Assembly: GCA_937901445.1 (NCBI GenBank)
Contig: CALDHY010000043.1
Span: forward strand, 1-22,894
Source: an uncultured Selenomonadales bacterium
GTDB lineage: Bacteria > Bacillota > Negativicutes > Selenomonadales > Selenomonadaceae
Length of the DNA: 22,894 nucleotides
Direction: 5' to 3'
Part shown: positions 15,642 to 22,894 of the stretch, one piece after another
How positions within the stretch are numbered: the stretch's first letter is position 1
Layout of the letters: every line of letters starts with the position of its first letter
Program-made: the position numbers and the translations under genes
Notes under the pieces: model-generated
The model's input: only the letters and a program-made list of their open reading frames with translations
What the model was told of the DNA's origin: nothing
The model's database searches: none

Positions 15642-17183
15642 ACCTTCATCATCACGAGTTGGCGCATCGTCATAATATTCAATGTCATAATTTGTAGGCG
15701 ATTCATATTGTGTTGTTTCGTAATTATCATAATCTGAACGGCTTGGAGTATAATTTTCTTCATAGTCATAATCTGAACGGCTTGGAGTGTAATTTTCTTC
15801 AGCGTCATAATTTGAACGGCTTGGAGTGTAATTTTCTTCGGCGTCATAATCAGAACGGCTTGGAGTGTAATTTTCTTCAGCGTCATAATCTGAACGGCTT
15901 GGAGTATAATTTTCTTCAGCGTCATAATCAGAACGGCTTGGAGTATAATTTTCTTCAGCGTCATAATTTGAACGGCTGGGAGTGTAATTTTCTTCAATGT
16001 CATAATTTGAACGGCTTGGAGTGTAATTTTCTTCAGCGTCATAATCAGAACGGCTTGGAGTGTAATTTTCGTCAGCATCATAATTTGAACGGCTTGGAGT
16101 GTAATTTTCTTCAGTGTCATAATCTGAACGGCGGAAATCTGTATCAGTATCATTTGGGCGGTGAGAATTTCTTACACTTTCGGGGATTGAATCGCTATAT
16201 TCGTCAGCAATTCTTTTGACGCGGCTTTTCAATTTTGAATCGACGTTGACGCCGAGCCCCATTGCCATTGCGTATTGTAATTCGGCAACATCCGGTATCC
16301 AGTAGCTTATATCTTCAATGTACAAAGGATAGCCGGGAACCATATCAGTTTCAAGTCCGTTTTCTTTTGCAGATTTTAACGCGCCTGCAAGTTCCAAAAG
16401 TTGGCGTGTTGTCATATCAGTATCAATCGCATCCATAACCTCGCGCAGGACTGCCGGTATACGCGGAATAAACGAAGGCGACATAACTTTTTCCATGCAA
16501 GCCGCCATAAATTGTTGTTGACGTTTAATTCTGCCAATATCGCCTTCAGAATCACGATAACGAACGTAAGTAACAGCTTTCTTGCCGTCCATATGTTGCA
16601 CGCCGGGATAAAGATTTATATGCAAGCCACCGTTATCGTCCCACGGGTCGTCATACTTCATACGCTTTTCAACGTCAATATCAATCCCGCCTATTGCGTC
16701 GATAATTTTTACAAAACTGCTTGTATCGATAATAACGTAGTGATCAATGTCAATTCCCAAAAAATTTTCTACAGTTCGTTCAGCAAGCGGTTCACCGCCG
16801 TAAGCAAACGCCGCATTGATTTTATCGTAGCCGTAGCCGTAAATTCTAACGCGAGTATCACGCGGCACTGACAGCAGCGACGCCGAATCCAACTTAGGAT
16901 CAATCGTTGCAACCATCATTGTATCTGAACGCCCTTTATCGCCCTTCCGCACGTCAACGCCCATTATTAAAATCGTCGTTTTGTCTCTTGCCTTGATTAA
17001 ATCCGTGTCAAGATTTATTCTGTCAATTTGTTTGATAGGATCTTTATTCAAGTCTAAATCGAACAAGCCGGACGACGCCAATAATGCTCCTGCTGCTGCA
17101 GACATAAAGAAACAAAACGCCAAAAGTAACGCGGGCCAAATTCGGCGTTTTTCTTTTGGTTGACGTTGGTTTTCATTTTCCAA
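15627..17183 (-). CDS. LCP (LytR-CpsA-Psr) family protein with a 13-residue repeat tail
   Basis: LCP enzymes move undecaprenyl-linked glycans onto peptidoglycan or other envelope acceptors. The 518 residues comprise a short basic cytoplasmic stretch, one membrane helix (~15-40) and an extracytoplasmic LCP domain (~67-235). Conserved charged residues are present: Arg85/Asp87 (GRSDT), Arg108/Asp109/Arg111 (PRDTR), and Arg208, Arg210, Asp211, Arg218 (YVRYRDSEGDIGR). After residue ~350 the protein is ten 13-residue repeats, consensus SRSDYDAEENYTP, then a Tyr/Asp-rich end. This acidic tail is outside the family norm and is probably flexible and surface exposed. The ATG follows an AAGGAG site. The 3' end overlaps speB by 15 bp on the opposite strand. 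Confidence 0.9.
   Translation of the reverse strand: MENENQRQPKEKRRIWPALLLAFCFFMSAAAGALLASSGLFDLDLNKDPIKQIDRINLDTDLIKARDKTTILIMGVDVRKGDKGRSDTMMVATIDPKLDSASLLSVPRDTRVRIYGYGYDKINAAFAYGGEPLAERTVENFLGIDIDHYVIIDTSSFVKIIDAIGGIDIDVEKRMKYDDPWDDNGGLHINLYPGVQHMDGKKAVTYVRYRDSEGDIGRIKRQQQFMAACMEKVMSPSFIPRIPAVLREVMDAIDTDMTTRQLLELAGALKSAKENGLETDMVPGYPLYIEDISYWIPDVAELQYAMAMGLGVNVDSKLKSRVKRIADEYSDSIPESVRNSHRPNDTDTDFRRSDYDTEENYTPSRSNYDADENYTPSRSDYDAEENYTPSRSNYDIEENYTPSRSNYDAEENYTPSRSDYDAEENYTPSRSDYDAEENYTPSRSDYDAEENYTPSRSNYDAEENYTPSRSDYDYEENYTPSRSDYDNYETTQYESPTNYDIEYYDDAPTRDDEGSKYR
15742..16131. repeat. 39-bp minisatellite, ten copies, in the LCP gene
   Basis: Exactly ten consecutive 39-bp units with scattered substitutions, many of them synonymous or D/N and A/T/I/Y swaps at two codon positions. 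A decayed eleventh unit lies on the low-coordinate side. Because 39 is divisible by 3, copy-number change keeps the reading frame and only alters tail length. The repeats also keep other frames open on both strands. Confidence 0.97.
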
Positions 17184-17244
17184 GACATTCTCTCCTTACA
17201 ATTATTTTTTGACACAAGACAAAATTTCGACTCCTACAGCCCGC

Positions 17245-17335
17245 AGAATCGCCTGTAAGCGTTTTTATGGGTGTTTTAGGTGTTTTTTTATACTAAAAAA
17301 TCAAAATCAATTCTAGGGGCATTTACGGCGATTCT
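17245..17335. other. Intergenic inverted repeat upstream of the LCP gene
   Basis: The gap 17184-17343 holds a spaced inverted repeat: AGAATCGCCTGTAA at 17245-17258 and its near complement TTACGGCGATTCT at 17323-17335. They are separated by about 64 bp of T-rich sequence with GTGTTTTAGG-like direct repeats. It could fold in the leader of the LCP transcript. I see no convincing promoter or ORF here, and the function is unknown. Confidence 0.4.
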
Positions 17336-17343
17336 CAAAACTT

Positions 17344-17385
17344 CCTTAATCCTTAGTCCTTAGTCCTTAATCCTTAATCCTTATT
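17344..17385 (-). repeat. Heptamer array at the glucosaminidase stop codon
   Basis: Six 7-bp units; in the gene's direction they read TAAGGAT, TAAGGAT, TAAGGAC, TAAGGAC, TAAGGAT, TAAGGAA, and the first TAA is the stop codon itself. Unlike the array at 13826 there is no inverted second arm. Confidence 0.9.
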
Positions 17386-18589
17386 TTTTTATACAAGCTT
17401 CAAGCGCGGCTTTATTTTCAAGGATGATTTTATTTGTAGTGTTGACTTCGGCGGCGCGGCGAATTTCTTTCAGGGCGTCGTCATATTTTTTTTGTTGGAA
17501 ATAGGCAAGTGCAATTTGATTATGTGCGTCAACAAATCTATCCTCAATTTCTAAAGTGCGTCGAAAATCTTTTATAGCCTGATTGTAGTTTTTCAGTTTA
17601 AGATACAAATTGCCGCGATTGTAATAACCGAGTTCAGATTTTGGTTGCAATGCAAGATATTTGTTGTAAGTTTCAATGGCATCTTGCGGGCGATTTAATT
17701 TTTCCTGCGCGAGAGCCAAATTAAAAACTGCTTCCGATAAATCCGGCTGAAGTTCAATAGCGGCTTTAAAATCAGATTGCGCGTACCAATAATTTTCCTG
17801 CGCAAAGAAAACTAAGCCGCGATAAACATAACTTGCCGCGTCATAATAATTTTTTTCAAGTTGCACGTTTGCATATTCAAGGGCGGCTTCGCTTGCGTCG
17901 GGGAGTTGCGCCTGTTGCCAAAGGTTTAAAATATCCTGCCCGTATTGGTTGCCGGGAACTGCCCAATTACCGTTTAAGCCCGTCCACGTTGTAATTTTGC
18001 CGAAAATTTGCGGGCGGAATTTTTCAATAAGTTCATAGCGCGGGTCAACTATATCAAGTTGCGGCTTTCTTTTGCTTGTATAGGCGAGCAAGTGTTGAAT
18101 ATGTGCACGCGCGCCAATTTGCGGCGTTGGAAAGTACGCGCCCTTGACGCCGCCGCCCGTTGTTCCCAAGCCGCAATAATTATTTTGTTCAGGTACAACA
18201 TCGCCGCCGTAATTCCAAGTTCCGGTTTCTTTTATCGCTTGACAAATTGCAACGTCCGGGCGAATACCTTCAAGCCCTGCCTCTTCGTAGTAAAAATTTA
18301 CAAGCTCTTCAACCGTGCAATTTATTTTGGGCGCGGCGTTGCGTTTCTTTATGAAGTTTACCATTTGCCCTTGATTGGCTACAGCTTCACCAAAAATCGT
18401 TACGTTTTCCGGCTTGTCGCGCAGGACTGAAAGTGGCGTATCTCTAGGGGCTGCGTCAAGAAATTCTGTAGTTTTGAGAAGTTTTTTATTGAATTTAACC
18501 TTTTCGGTTTTAACTTTTGCCGCTGAAGTACAGCCGACCGTTACCAAAATTAAAATTACTGCCAAACATAAACTAAAAAATTTTTTCAT
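17381..18589 (-). CDS. Lipoprotein with glucosaminidase-type domain and TPR repeats
   Basis: Probable peptidoglycan-binding or peptidoglycan-cleaving lipoprotein, 402 residues. The signal segment ends LVTVGC with lipid-anchor candidate Cys20; the -3 residue is Thr, slightly off consensus. Residues ~66-221 resemble the Glucosaminidase (lysozyme-like) domain, with candidate catalytic Glu121 in QAIKETGTW and the NNYCGLGTTGGG and QIGARAHIQHL signatures. Residues ~235-400 are at least four TPR units, ending in a Lys/Glu-rich helix, for protein contacts. The start is ATG 18589 with GGAGG 6 nt upstream; an in-frame TTG at 18601 lies at the site itself. It is transcribed toward the LCP gene, and both act on the envelope. 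Confidence 0.85.
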   Translation of the reverse strand: MKKFFSLCLAVILILVTVGCTSAAKVKTEKVKFNKKLLKTTEFLDAAPRDTPLSVLRDKPENVTIFGEAVANQGQMVNFIKKRNAAPKINCTVEELVNFYYEEAGLEGIRPDVAICQAIKETGTWNYGGDVVPEQNNYCGLGTTGGGVKGAYFPTPQIGARAHIQHLLAYTSKRKPQLDIVDPRYELIEKFRPQIFGKITTWTGLNGNWAVPGNQYGQDILNLWQQAQLPDASEAALEYANVQLEKNYYDAASYVYRGLVFFAQENYWYAQSDFKAAIELQPDLSEAVFNLALAQEKLNRPQDAIETYNKYLALQPKSELGYYNRGNLYLKLKNYNQAIKDFRRTLEIEDRFVDAHNQIALAYFQQKKYDDALKEIRRAAEVNTTNKIILENKAALEACIKK

Positions 18590-18678
18590 AGTTGCCTCCA
18601 ATAATTTTTACAGGAAAATTTTTTTGCGCGTGGAATTTATTAAAAAAGTTTTTTCTTGAAGTTCGAGGGGGAATTAAA

Positions 18679-19140
18679 ATGAAAATTGCAATGGCAAACG
18701 ACCACGCCGGTACAAAACTCAAAAACGAAATTAAAGCGTATCTTGAAAGTCAAGGGCACGAAGTAAAAGATTTCGGCACTTATGACGAGGAAGGCTGCGA
18801 CCTTTCAGATTTTGTATATCCTGCCGCGCTTGCAGTTGCTAAGGGCGAATGTGAACGCGGAATTTTCGTTGACGGCGTAGGTTACGGCAGTGCTTTAATC
18901 GCCAATAAAATTTATGGAATTTACGCGGCAGTTTGTCAAGATCCTTTCTGCGCCAAACTTTCACGCGAGCACACCGATTCAAACGTACTTTGCATTGGCG
19001 GCAAAATTATTGGCAGTGCCATTGCTATGGAAATTGTCAAAACGTGGATGACAACCGACGCTTTAACGGCTGAAAAATACCGCCGCCGCGTTCAAAAAGT
19101 TGCCGATATTAACAACAAACATTGCGTACCGGTAAAATAA
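18679..19140 (+). CDS. RpiB/LacA/LacB-family sugar-phosphate isomerase, catalytic Cys replaced
   Basis: Aldose-ketose phosphate isomerase family, 153 residues, cytoplasmic. Matches to RpiB include NDHAG (7-11), LxxxGHEVxDFGTY (22-35), ANKIYGIYAAVCQD (75-88), LSREHTDSNVLCIGG (94-108) and the C-terminal RRRVQKV. The usual CGTG motif, whose Cys is the catalytic base in E. coli RpiB, reads DGVG here (Asp65-Gly68). This may be a ribose-5-phosphate isomerase using another base or an isomerase for a different sugar phosphate, so I give no gene symbol. ATG 18679 follows GAGGGGG. A longer in-frame extension upstream to 18592 lacks a site and would overlap the divergent gene's leader. Confidence 0.85.
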   Translation: MKIAMANDHAGTKLKNEIKAYLESQGHEVKDFGTYDEEGCDLSDFVYPAALAVAKGECERGIFVDGVGYGSALIANKIYGIYAAVCQDPFCAKLSREHTDSNVLCIGGKIIGSAIAMEIVKTWMTTDALTAEKYRRRVQKVADINNKHCVPVK

Positions 19141-19177
19141 ATTGTAGCAGAATATTTTTTTGTGTCAATAAAAATAA

Positions 19178-19204
19178 CCCCGCCGTTTTTAGCGGGGCTT
19201 TTTT
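19178..19204. terminator. Bidirectional terminator between the isomerase and TPR genes
   Basis: CCCCGC/GCGGGG stem with an 8-nt loop. T residues follow on the plus strand (19199-19204), and a TTATTTTT stretch follows on the minus strand. It lies between two convergent genes and can serve both. Confidence 0.85.
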
Positions 19205-19218
19205 AGTTTAAAAATTTT

Positions 19219-20190
19219 TTAGAATTGATACCCCAAGCGGCGCGCAGTTTCATAATCTTTTTGCGCGTCAGAATTTCTGTGCAACAATTCATAACAATAA
19301 CCGCGAGCATAATAAGCCTTGCCGTTTGAATTGTCCAAATTTATTGCGGTGTTAAATTCTGAAATTGCAGAGCGATATTTTCCTTCATAAAGATACGCCG
19401 CGCCGAGTCCGAAATGTGCCTCAAAACTTTGATTGTTGAGTTGAATTGCATATTTAAAATCTGCCTCTGCGCGTTGAAATTCATTGAGATAACCGAACGC
19501 GCCGCCGCGATAAATATAAGCGTCAAGATTTGCCGGATTAATTTCAATAGCTTCCGTGTAAGCCAAAACTGCGCTGTTGTAATCGCCGCGACTGTAAAAA
19601 TCGTTGCCCGCCTTCAAACGCTGATTAGAAAAAAATTTGCTGTCATTCTGTGCAAAATCTTTAGTCATTTGAAGTCTTACTTCGACAGATAAATTTTCGG
19701 ATTGATTTTTTTCAGCCGCCGCCAATTTAGATTTTAATGCGGCAAGTTGCTTTTCTTGATCGGCGATTGATTTTTGTAACGCCTTATTCTGCGCGACGAG
19801 TTCAGCCATAGAATTTTCATTTTTATTCAGCCATTTATCAATTTCATTTGTATCAATTTCAACAATAACTTTTGAAATAAATAAAAATCCTGCCGCGTCC
19901 GGCTTAACATCGTATGTCACGGAATGAACTTTCATAACGCCTGCCGTCATAACTTCAATTTCTTCAGATTGTAATTGCAGATTTACAACTTTTGTGTTGC
20001 TGCGTACGAAAACGCCGGCTTTTTCCTGCGCCGCTTGTTCAGCTCGAACTTTTGCGCGTTGTTTTGCAATGTCAGGCGTTTCAAAATCACTCATAACGTA
20101 TTCGCCGACGCCTTCATAAGTTCTCACTTCAGCATTTGCAACATTCGCCATAAGCAAGCCGCCCAACATTAACGCTAAAAATTTTTTCAT
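19219..20190 (-). CDS. Exported coiled-coil and TPR protein with LPP20-like N-terminal domain
   Basis: 323-residue protein of unknown function. MKKFLALMLGGLLMANVANA is a signal peptide with an AxA-type cleavage site near residue 20. Residues ~22-115 resemble the LPP20-type domain in pattern: a GVGEYV strand, then a helix rich in Ala, Arg and Lys (AKQRAKVRAEQAAQEKAGVF), then beta strands. Residues ~120-165 form a heptad-rich coiled coil, and residues ~195-320 hold three or more TPR units. It is likely a periplasmic or cell-surface scaffold. The start is ATG 20190 with GGAGGT upstream; an in-frame TTG at 20205 sits on that site and is rejected. It is the last gene of the minus-strand cluster, 47 bp after the GT2-like gene. 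Confidence 0.8.
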   Translation of the reverse strand: MKKFLALMLGGLLMANVANAEVRTYEGVGEYVMSDFETPDIAKQRAKVRAEQAAQEKAGVFVRSNTKVVNLQLQSEEIEVMTAGVMKVHSVTYDVKPDAAGFLFISKVIVEIDTNEIDKWLNKNENSMAELVAQNKALQKSIADQEKQLAALKSKLAAAEKNQSENLSVEVRLQMTKDFAQNDSKFFSNQRLKAGNDFYSRGDYNSAVLAYTEAIEINPANLDAYIYRGGAFGYLNEFQRAEADFKYAIQLNNQSFEAHFGLGAAYLYEGKYRSAISEFNTAINLDNSNGKAYYARGYCYELLHRNSDAQKDYETARRLGYQF

Positions 20191-20237
20191 CTTATCCACC
20201 TCCAAAAAAATTTTAACACAGAATTTTTAAAATTACA

Positions 20238-20918
20238 TTAAACTTCCGGATTTAATTCGTTGCCGTATTCACTTAAAAAAATTTTTTGATAACGGCGATA
20301 TTTAGGATCAAGCGGCTTTTCTTTCGGGCAGTGAATACACCAAAAATCTTTCGTCTGGTTCGGTACAACAACTCGATAACCGGCGCGTTGCATTTCCTTA
20401 CAAAGTGAAGTATCGTACAAATGCCAGCCGTCAAATAAATCTTCCCGCCAATATAAATCGTACTGCGTCGCCAAAAATAAGCCGTCAACAGATTCTACTT
20501 CTTGATAATCGCCCTCCGGCTCGTCACATTCAGAATCAACAACACTTTCAGGTTCGCAGGCGTGCAAAACGCGCCCGTAAGTTCTCAAGCCGTCCCACCA
20601 TACGCCCGTTGCAGGCAAATTCATACAGCCTATCATTCCAACAACGCCAATACTTTTATCAGAAAAAATTTTCAGTAAATCTGCAATAAGATTTTTATTT
20701 ACAACAAAAGTATCTTGGTGCAGATAAATTTTGTATTTGGCGTCAGAATTTTTCATAGCCGAATTATAACCGGCAGTCATAGATTTTGCGCCGCGCACGG
20801 GTATTATTTCAATTTCCATGCCGGAAGGAATTTTCAAATGTTTCAAGTACAAAACGCATTCATCGTACCAATAATCACTGTTTACGCAAGTTATAAAAGC
20901 AACTTTTTTATTGTTCAA
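20238..20918 (-). CDS. GT2-like glycosyltransferase (streptococcal/rhamnan-type fold)
   Basis: 226-residue cytoplasmic glycosyltransferase of the short Glyco_tranf_2_5-like type. Visible features are the first strand KVAFITCVN (4-12), IPVRGAKSMTAGYNSAM (39-55), YLHQDTF (66-72, the DxD-equivalent), and the characteristic VDGLFLATQYDLYWREDLF near 145-163, followed by GWHLYDTSLC. It probably acts in surface polysaccharide synthesis; the sugar is unknown. The start appears to be TTG at 20918, overlapping the sir2-type gene end by 11 bp with only a weak ribosome binding site, so translation is probably coupled. The next in-frame ATG (residue 34) would remove the nucleotide-binding strand. Confidence 0.82.
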   Translation of the reverse strand: MNNKKVAFITCVNSDYWYDECVLYLKHLKIPSGMEIEIIPVRGAKSMTAGYNSAMKNSDAKYKIYLHQDTFVVNKNLIADLLKIFSDKSIGVVGMIGCMNLPATGVWWDGLRTYGRVLHACEPESVVDSECDEPEGDYQEVESVDGLFLATQYDLYWREDLFDGWHLYDTSLCKEMQRAGYRVVVPNQTKDFWCIHCPKEKPLDPKYRRYQKIFLSEYGNELNPEV

Positions 20919-21648
20919 TCATTTCAACCGCCTTGCTTAAAGTTTCGCCGATATTTTCACGGATAATCAATTCAGCCTCAACATCTGCGCGAGTGCCGCT
21001 TTTATTTATGACAACAAGATATTCGCCGTTGAAATAATCGACAAGCCCCGCCGCCGGATAAACAACCAAACTTGTACCGCCGACAATCAAAGTATCAGCC
21101 TTTGAAATTGCTTTTATGGATTCTTTCAAAATTCTTTCGTCAAGATTTTCTTCATACAAAACAACGTCAGGGCGAACAATCCCGCCGCACTTTTGACAGT
21201 AGGGAATTGGTTTATTTTCTACAATGTAATTTAAATCGTAGTTTTCGCCGCAATTCATACAAAAACTCCTGCGTACGGAGCCGTGAAGTTCCAAAACGAC
21301 TTTTGAACCTGCCGCTTGATGCAAGCCGTCAATGTTTTGAGTAACAACCGCAGATAAAATCCCGCGCCGCTCCAATTCGGCAAGTGCAAGGTGCCCGGCG
21401 TTCGGTTTTGCGTCAAGGTAAACTATTCTTGTACGATAAAATTCAAAAAAATCTTCGGGGCAATGCATAAAAAAGCTATGTGAAACAATTTCTTCAGGGC
21501 GCAAGGTTGCATTAAAAGCTTTACTGAAAATTCCGTTGGCACTGCGAAAATCGGGAATGCCTGATTCAGTTGACATACCCGCGCCGCCAAAAAATACCGC
21601 GTTTTTACTTTGTGAAAGAATTTCGCTTAATCGTTCAATTTCATTCAT
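20908..21648 (-). CDS. Sir2-family NAD-dependent protein deacylase (CobB-type)
   Basis: Removes acyl groups from protein lysines using NAD, 246 residues, cytoplasmic. The Rossmann signatures GGAGMSTESGIPDFRS (21-36) and TQNIDGLH (103-110) are intact. The catalytic base His122 is in LELHGS. The zinc site is CxxC-x17-CxxC, with Cys130, Cys133, Cys151 and Cys154. VGGTSLVVYPAAGL (189-202) and the INKSG motif (214-218) complete the NAD pocket. Tyr71 and Arg74 in EFYRTR are spaced like the Tyr/Arg pair of desuccinylating class III sirtuins, so a succinyl or acetyl preference is open. ATG 21648 has an AAGGGAG site. It is sandwiched between two glycosyltransferase genes and overlaps the second by 11 bp. 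Confidence 0.92.
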   Translation of the reverse strand: MNEIERLSEILSQSKNAVFFGGAGMSTESGIPDFRSANGIFSKAFNATLRPEEIVSHSFFMHCPEDFFEFYRTRIVYLDAKPNAGHLALAELERRGILSAVVTQNIDGLHQAAGSKVVLELHGSVRRSFCMNCGENYDLNYIVENKPIPYCQKCGGIVRPDVVLYEENLDERILKESIKAISKADTLIVGGTSLVVYPAAGLVDYFNGEYLVVINKSGTRADVEAELIIRENIGETLSKAVEMIEQ

Positions 21649-21679
21649 TTTAAAAACTCCCTTTGCCGGTTTTAGTATT

Positions 21680-22684
21680 TTAGGGGATTATGAAAATTTC
21701 AAGCGCAGATTTAATTTGTTCAACAAAAAAATATTTCTCGCGCAGGATTTTTTCACGGAAATTATTTTGCTTTGAAAGTTCGACTTCAAAATTTTTGAGC
21801 GCGTCTTGAATTTTATCACCGGCTTTAACTGCGTCTTTTATGGTTTCGTCAAATTTAAATTCGGCAGGAATATTAATATCAAGGTCGTTAGCCGCCGCGC
21901 CGTGTTTACTGGTAATTACAACGCAATTTGAAACTGCCGCCTCGCGTACAAGTTTTTCTTTTGCAGGGTGTTCGCCGAAGTCAACATAAATTTTTGCGTC
22001 AAGAAAAAGTTTTTGAACAACGGCGGGCGTTAAGTTTTCGACGGGTTGCCAATCAACACCGCTTGCCAATTCCTTTACAATATCTGTAAAATCGCTGCCT
22101 TGAATTTTTCTGTAGGCAATAAGATTTTTTTTCGCAGAATTTTTTAGCGGCAACACTTCAAAAAAAATATTGTCAAGATAATCTGTAACCGTAAAAATTT
22201 TTTCATCGGGGACGCCGTTTACTTTCAAGAATTGGCGGGCGTATTCGGACTGCGCCCAATGTTCAATATCTGAATCATAGCGGTTGAAAGAAAAAAATCT
22301 GGGCATCGGCGAATTTAAAATATTTTCAAAGTGGTTGACAGTCCTAACCGCAATATCGCGCAGAAAATTATTTACATTCAGCCACCATAAAATACGGCGC
22401 GTCTTTTTCGTGACGTACAAAAAATTAGCGGCAATTTCCGGCACAATTAAAATATTTTTTTCGTTGTCTTCAACGCCGTCATCGAATGGAATATTATATT
22501 TCTTATAAATTTCGTCAACGGGATTGTAGGGATTAAAATTTTCGTTGGCGGGCAGATAAACCATAAAAACTTTAAAGCCGCGCTTGATTAACTGCGTGCA
22601 AAGTTCGTGGCAATTATCGGCGGTTGAACTGCGATTGTTGCCGGGACAAAGTACATAAATTTTCGTTTCGGGATAAACTAACAT
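21680..22684 (-). CDS. Putative glycosyltransferase (GT-B/GT4-like)
   Basis: 334-residue protein without signal or membrane segments. The N-terminal half starts with a strand IYVLCPGNN followed by CHELCTQLIKRGFKVFMVY, which resembles the acceptor domain of GT-B enzymes. The C-terminal half has KIYVDFGEHPAKEKLVREAAVSNCVVITS (residues ~233-261), the spacing expected for the GT4 nucleotide-sugar motif, although its usual E-x7-E is degenerate (only partly matched by the Glu and Lys residues). It could also be a glycan-binding or inactive relative. The ATG has an AGGAG site. It is the first visible gene of the cluster, 31 bp before the sirtuin gene. Donor and acceptor are unknown. Confidence 0.6.
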   Translation of the reverse strand: MLVYPETKIYVLCPGNNRSSTADNCHELCTQLIKRGFKVFMVYLPANENFNPYNPVDEIYKKYNIPFDDGVEDNEKNILIVPEIAANFLYVTKKTRRILWWLNVNNFLRDIAVRTVNHFENILNSPMPRFFSFNRYDSDIEHWAQSEYARQFLKVNGVPDEKIFTVTDYLDNIFFEVLPLKNSAKKNLIAYRKIQGSDFTDIVKELASGVDWQPVENLTPAVVQKLFLDAKIYVDFGEHPAKEKLVREAAVSNCVVITSKHGAAANDLDINIPAEFKFDETIKDAVKAGDKIQDALKNFEVELSKQNNFREKILREKYFFVEQIKSALEIFIIP

Positions 22685-22747
22685 TGCAAAACTCCTAAAA
22701 AAATTTTTTATAAAAATCTAAATTAAAGAAAAACAATTTGTAGCAAC

Positions 22748-22862
22748 CGCCCGTCCTGTGCCGCTCGATGAACAGCAAAATTAGAGCGTGCGGTAAAGCT
22801 CCCGCCGCCAGAAGCGGCAAAAAATAATTAGAGCGTAAAACACCTCAAGCGGCGGACGGGCG
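22748..22862. repeat. 115-bp MITE-like inverted-repeat element
   Basis: Terminal inverted repeats CGCCCGTCC+tgtg+CCGCT (22748-22765) and AGCGGCGGACGGGCG (22848-22862) enclose a GCCGC/GCGGC hairpin (22804-22818) and a direct repeat of AATTAGAGCGT (22779 and 22826). No ORF is present. The adjoining 22863-22894 stretch has an AAAGAAA-type block that resembles part of the element at 8848-8944. A short non-autonomous mobile or REP-like element is the best description; no target-site duplication was identified. Confidence 0.55.
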
Positions 22863-22894
22863 AAAGATTTTCTTTGGTACTTTCTTTATAAAAA

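Noticed and set aside
15742..16131. CRISPR-like regular repeats
   Set aside because: Units are contiguous 39-bp copies with no unique spacers and lie inside a coding gene; no cas genes are present.
15518..16219. Long open frames on both strands through the repeat region (including 169 and 211 codons)
   Set aside because: They are by-products of a 39-bp repeat whose length is a multiple of 3. They lack ribosome binding sites, and the LCP frame carries the recognisable domain.
18592..18678. N-terminal extension of the RpiB-like protein
   Set aside because: The extra 29 residues do not resemble the family, and the GAGGGGG site immediately precedes ATG 18679.

Overview
The window reads as chromosomal DNA of an AT-rich Gram-positive-lineage bacterium. 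Shine-Dalgarno sites are strong (AAGGAG, GAGGTG), several genes appear to start with TTG, LeuCD is of the short type, and there is an LCP (LytR-CpsA-Psr) envelope protein and a 6S-like RNA with a Firmicutes-style layout. Surface-glycan genes together with a complete arginine-to-spermidine route would fit a Negativicutes (Selenomonas-like) species. That placement is an inference and is only moderately secure. There are no phage genes, transposases or CRISPR arrays.

Layout, left to right. (1) Minus strand, about 4.55 kb to 0.04 kb: one operon with its own promoter, encoding two tandem paralogous capsule-type glycosyltransferases followed by leuC and leuD and a terminator. Each glycosyltransferase carries an in-frame poly-G tract (G8 and G10) just upstream of its catalytic motif, so both look phase-variable. 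(2) Plus strand: priA, transcribed from a promoter that overlaps the glycosyltransferase promoter. (3) A 6S-like RNA on the minus strand between priA and queE. (4) queE, a solitary tRNA-Ala(GGC), then a polyamine locus: speD, an arginine decarboxylase-like gene, speE and speB. These four steps convert arginine to agmatine to putrescine to spermidine, with SpeD supplying the aminopropyl donor. A 1102-residue nuclease-methylase-specificity fusion sits between speD and the decarboxylase. (5) Minus strand: an LCP protein whose C-terminus is a 39-bp minisatellite, and a glucosaminidase/TPR lipoprotein. (6) Plus strand: an RpiB/LacAB-type isomerase lacking the usual catalytic cysteine. (7) Minus strand, 22.7 to 19.2 kb: glycosyltransferase, Sir2 deacylase, GT2-like glycosyltransferase and an exported TPR protein, probably one operon.

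The least explained structure is a set of short tandem arrays with 7- or 8-bp units, each containing TAA or TAG. They begin at or within one unit of the stop codons of four genes: priA, the restriction-modification fusion, the arginine decarboxylase and the glucosaminidase. Two of them are built as inverted arrays that can fold into long hairpins and lie on either side of the arginine decarboxylase gene. Two hairpin-rich intergenic elements, at 8.85 kb and 22.75 kb, share sequence blocks and may belong to a dispersed repeat family.
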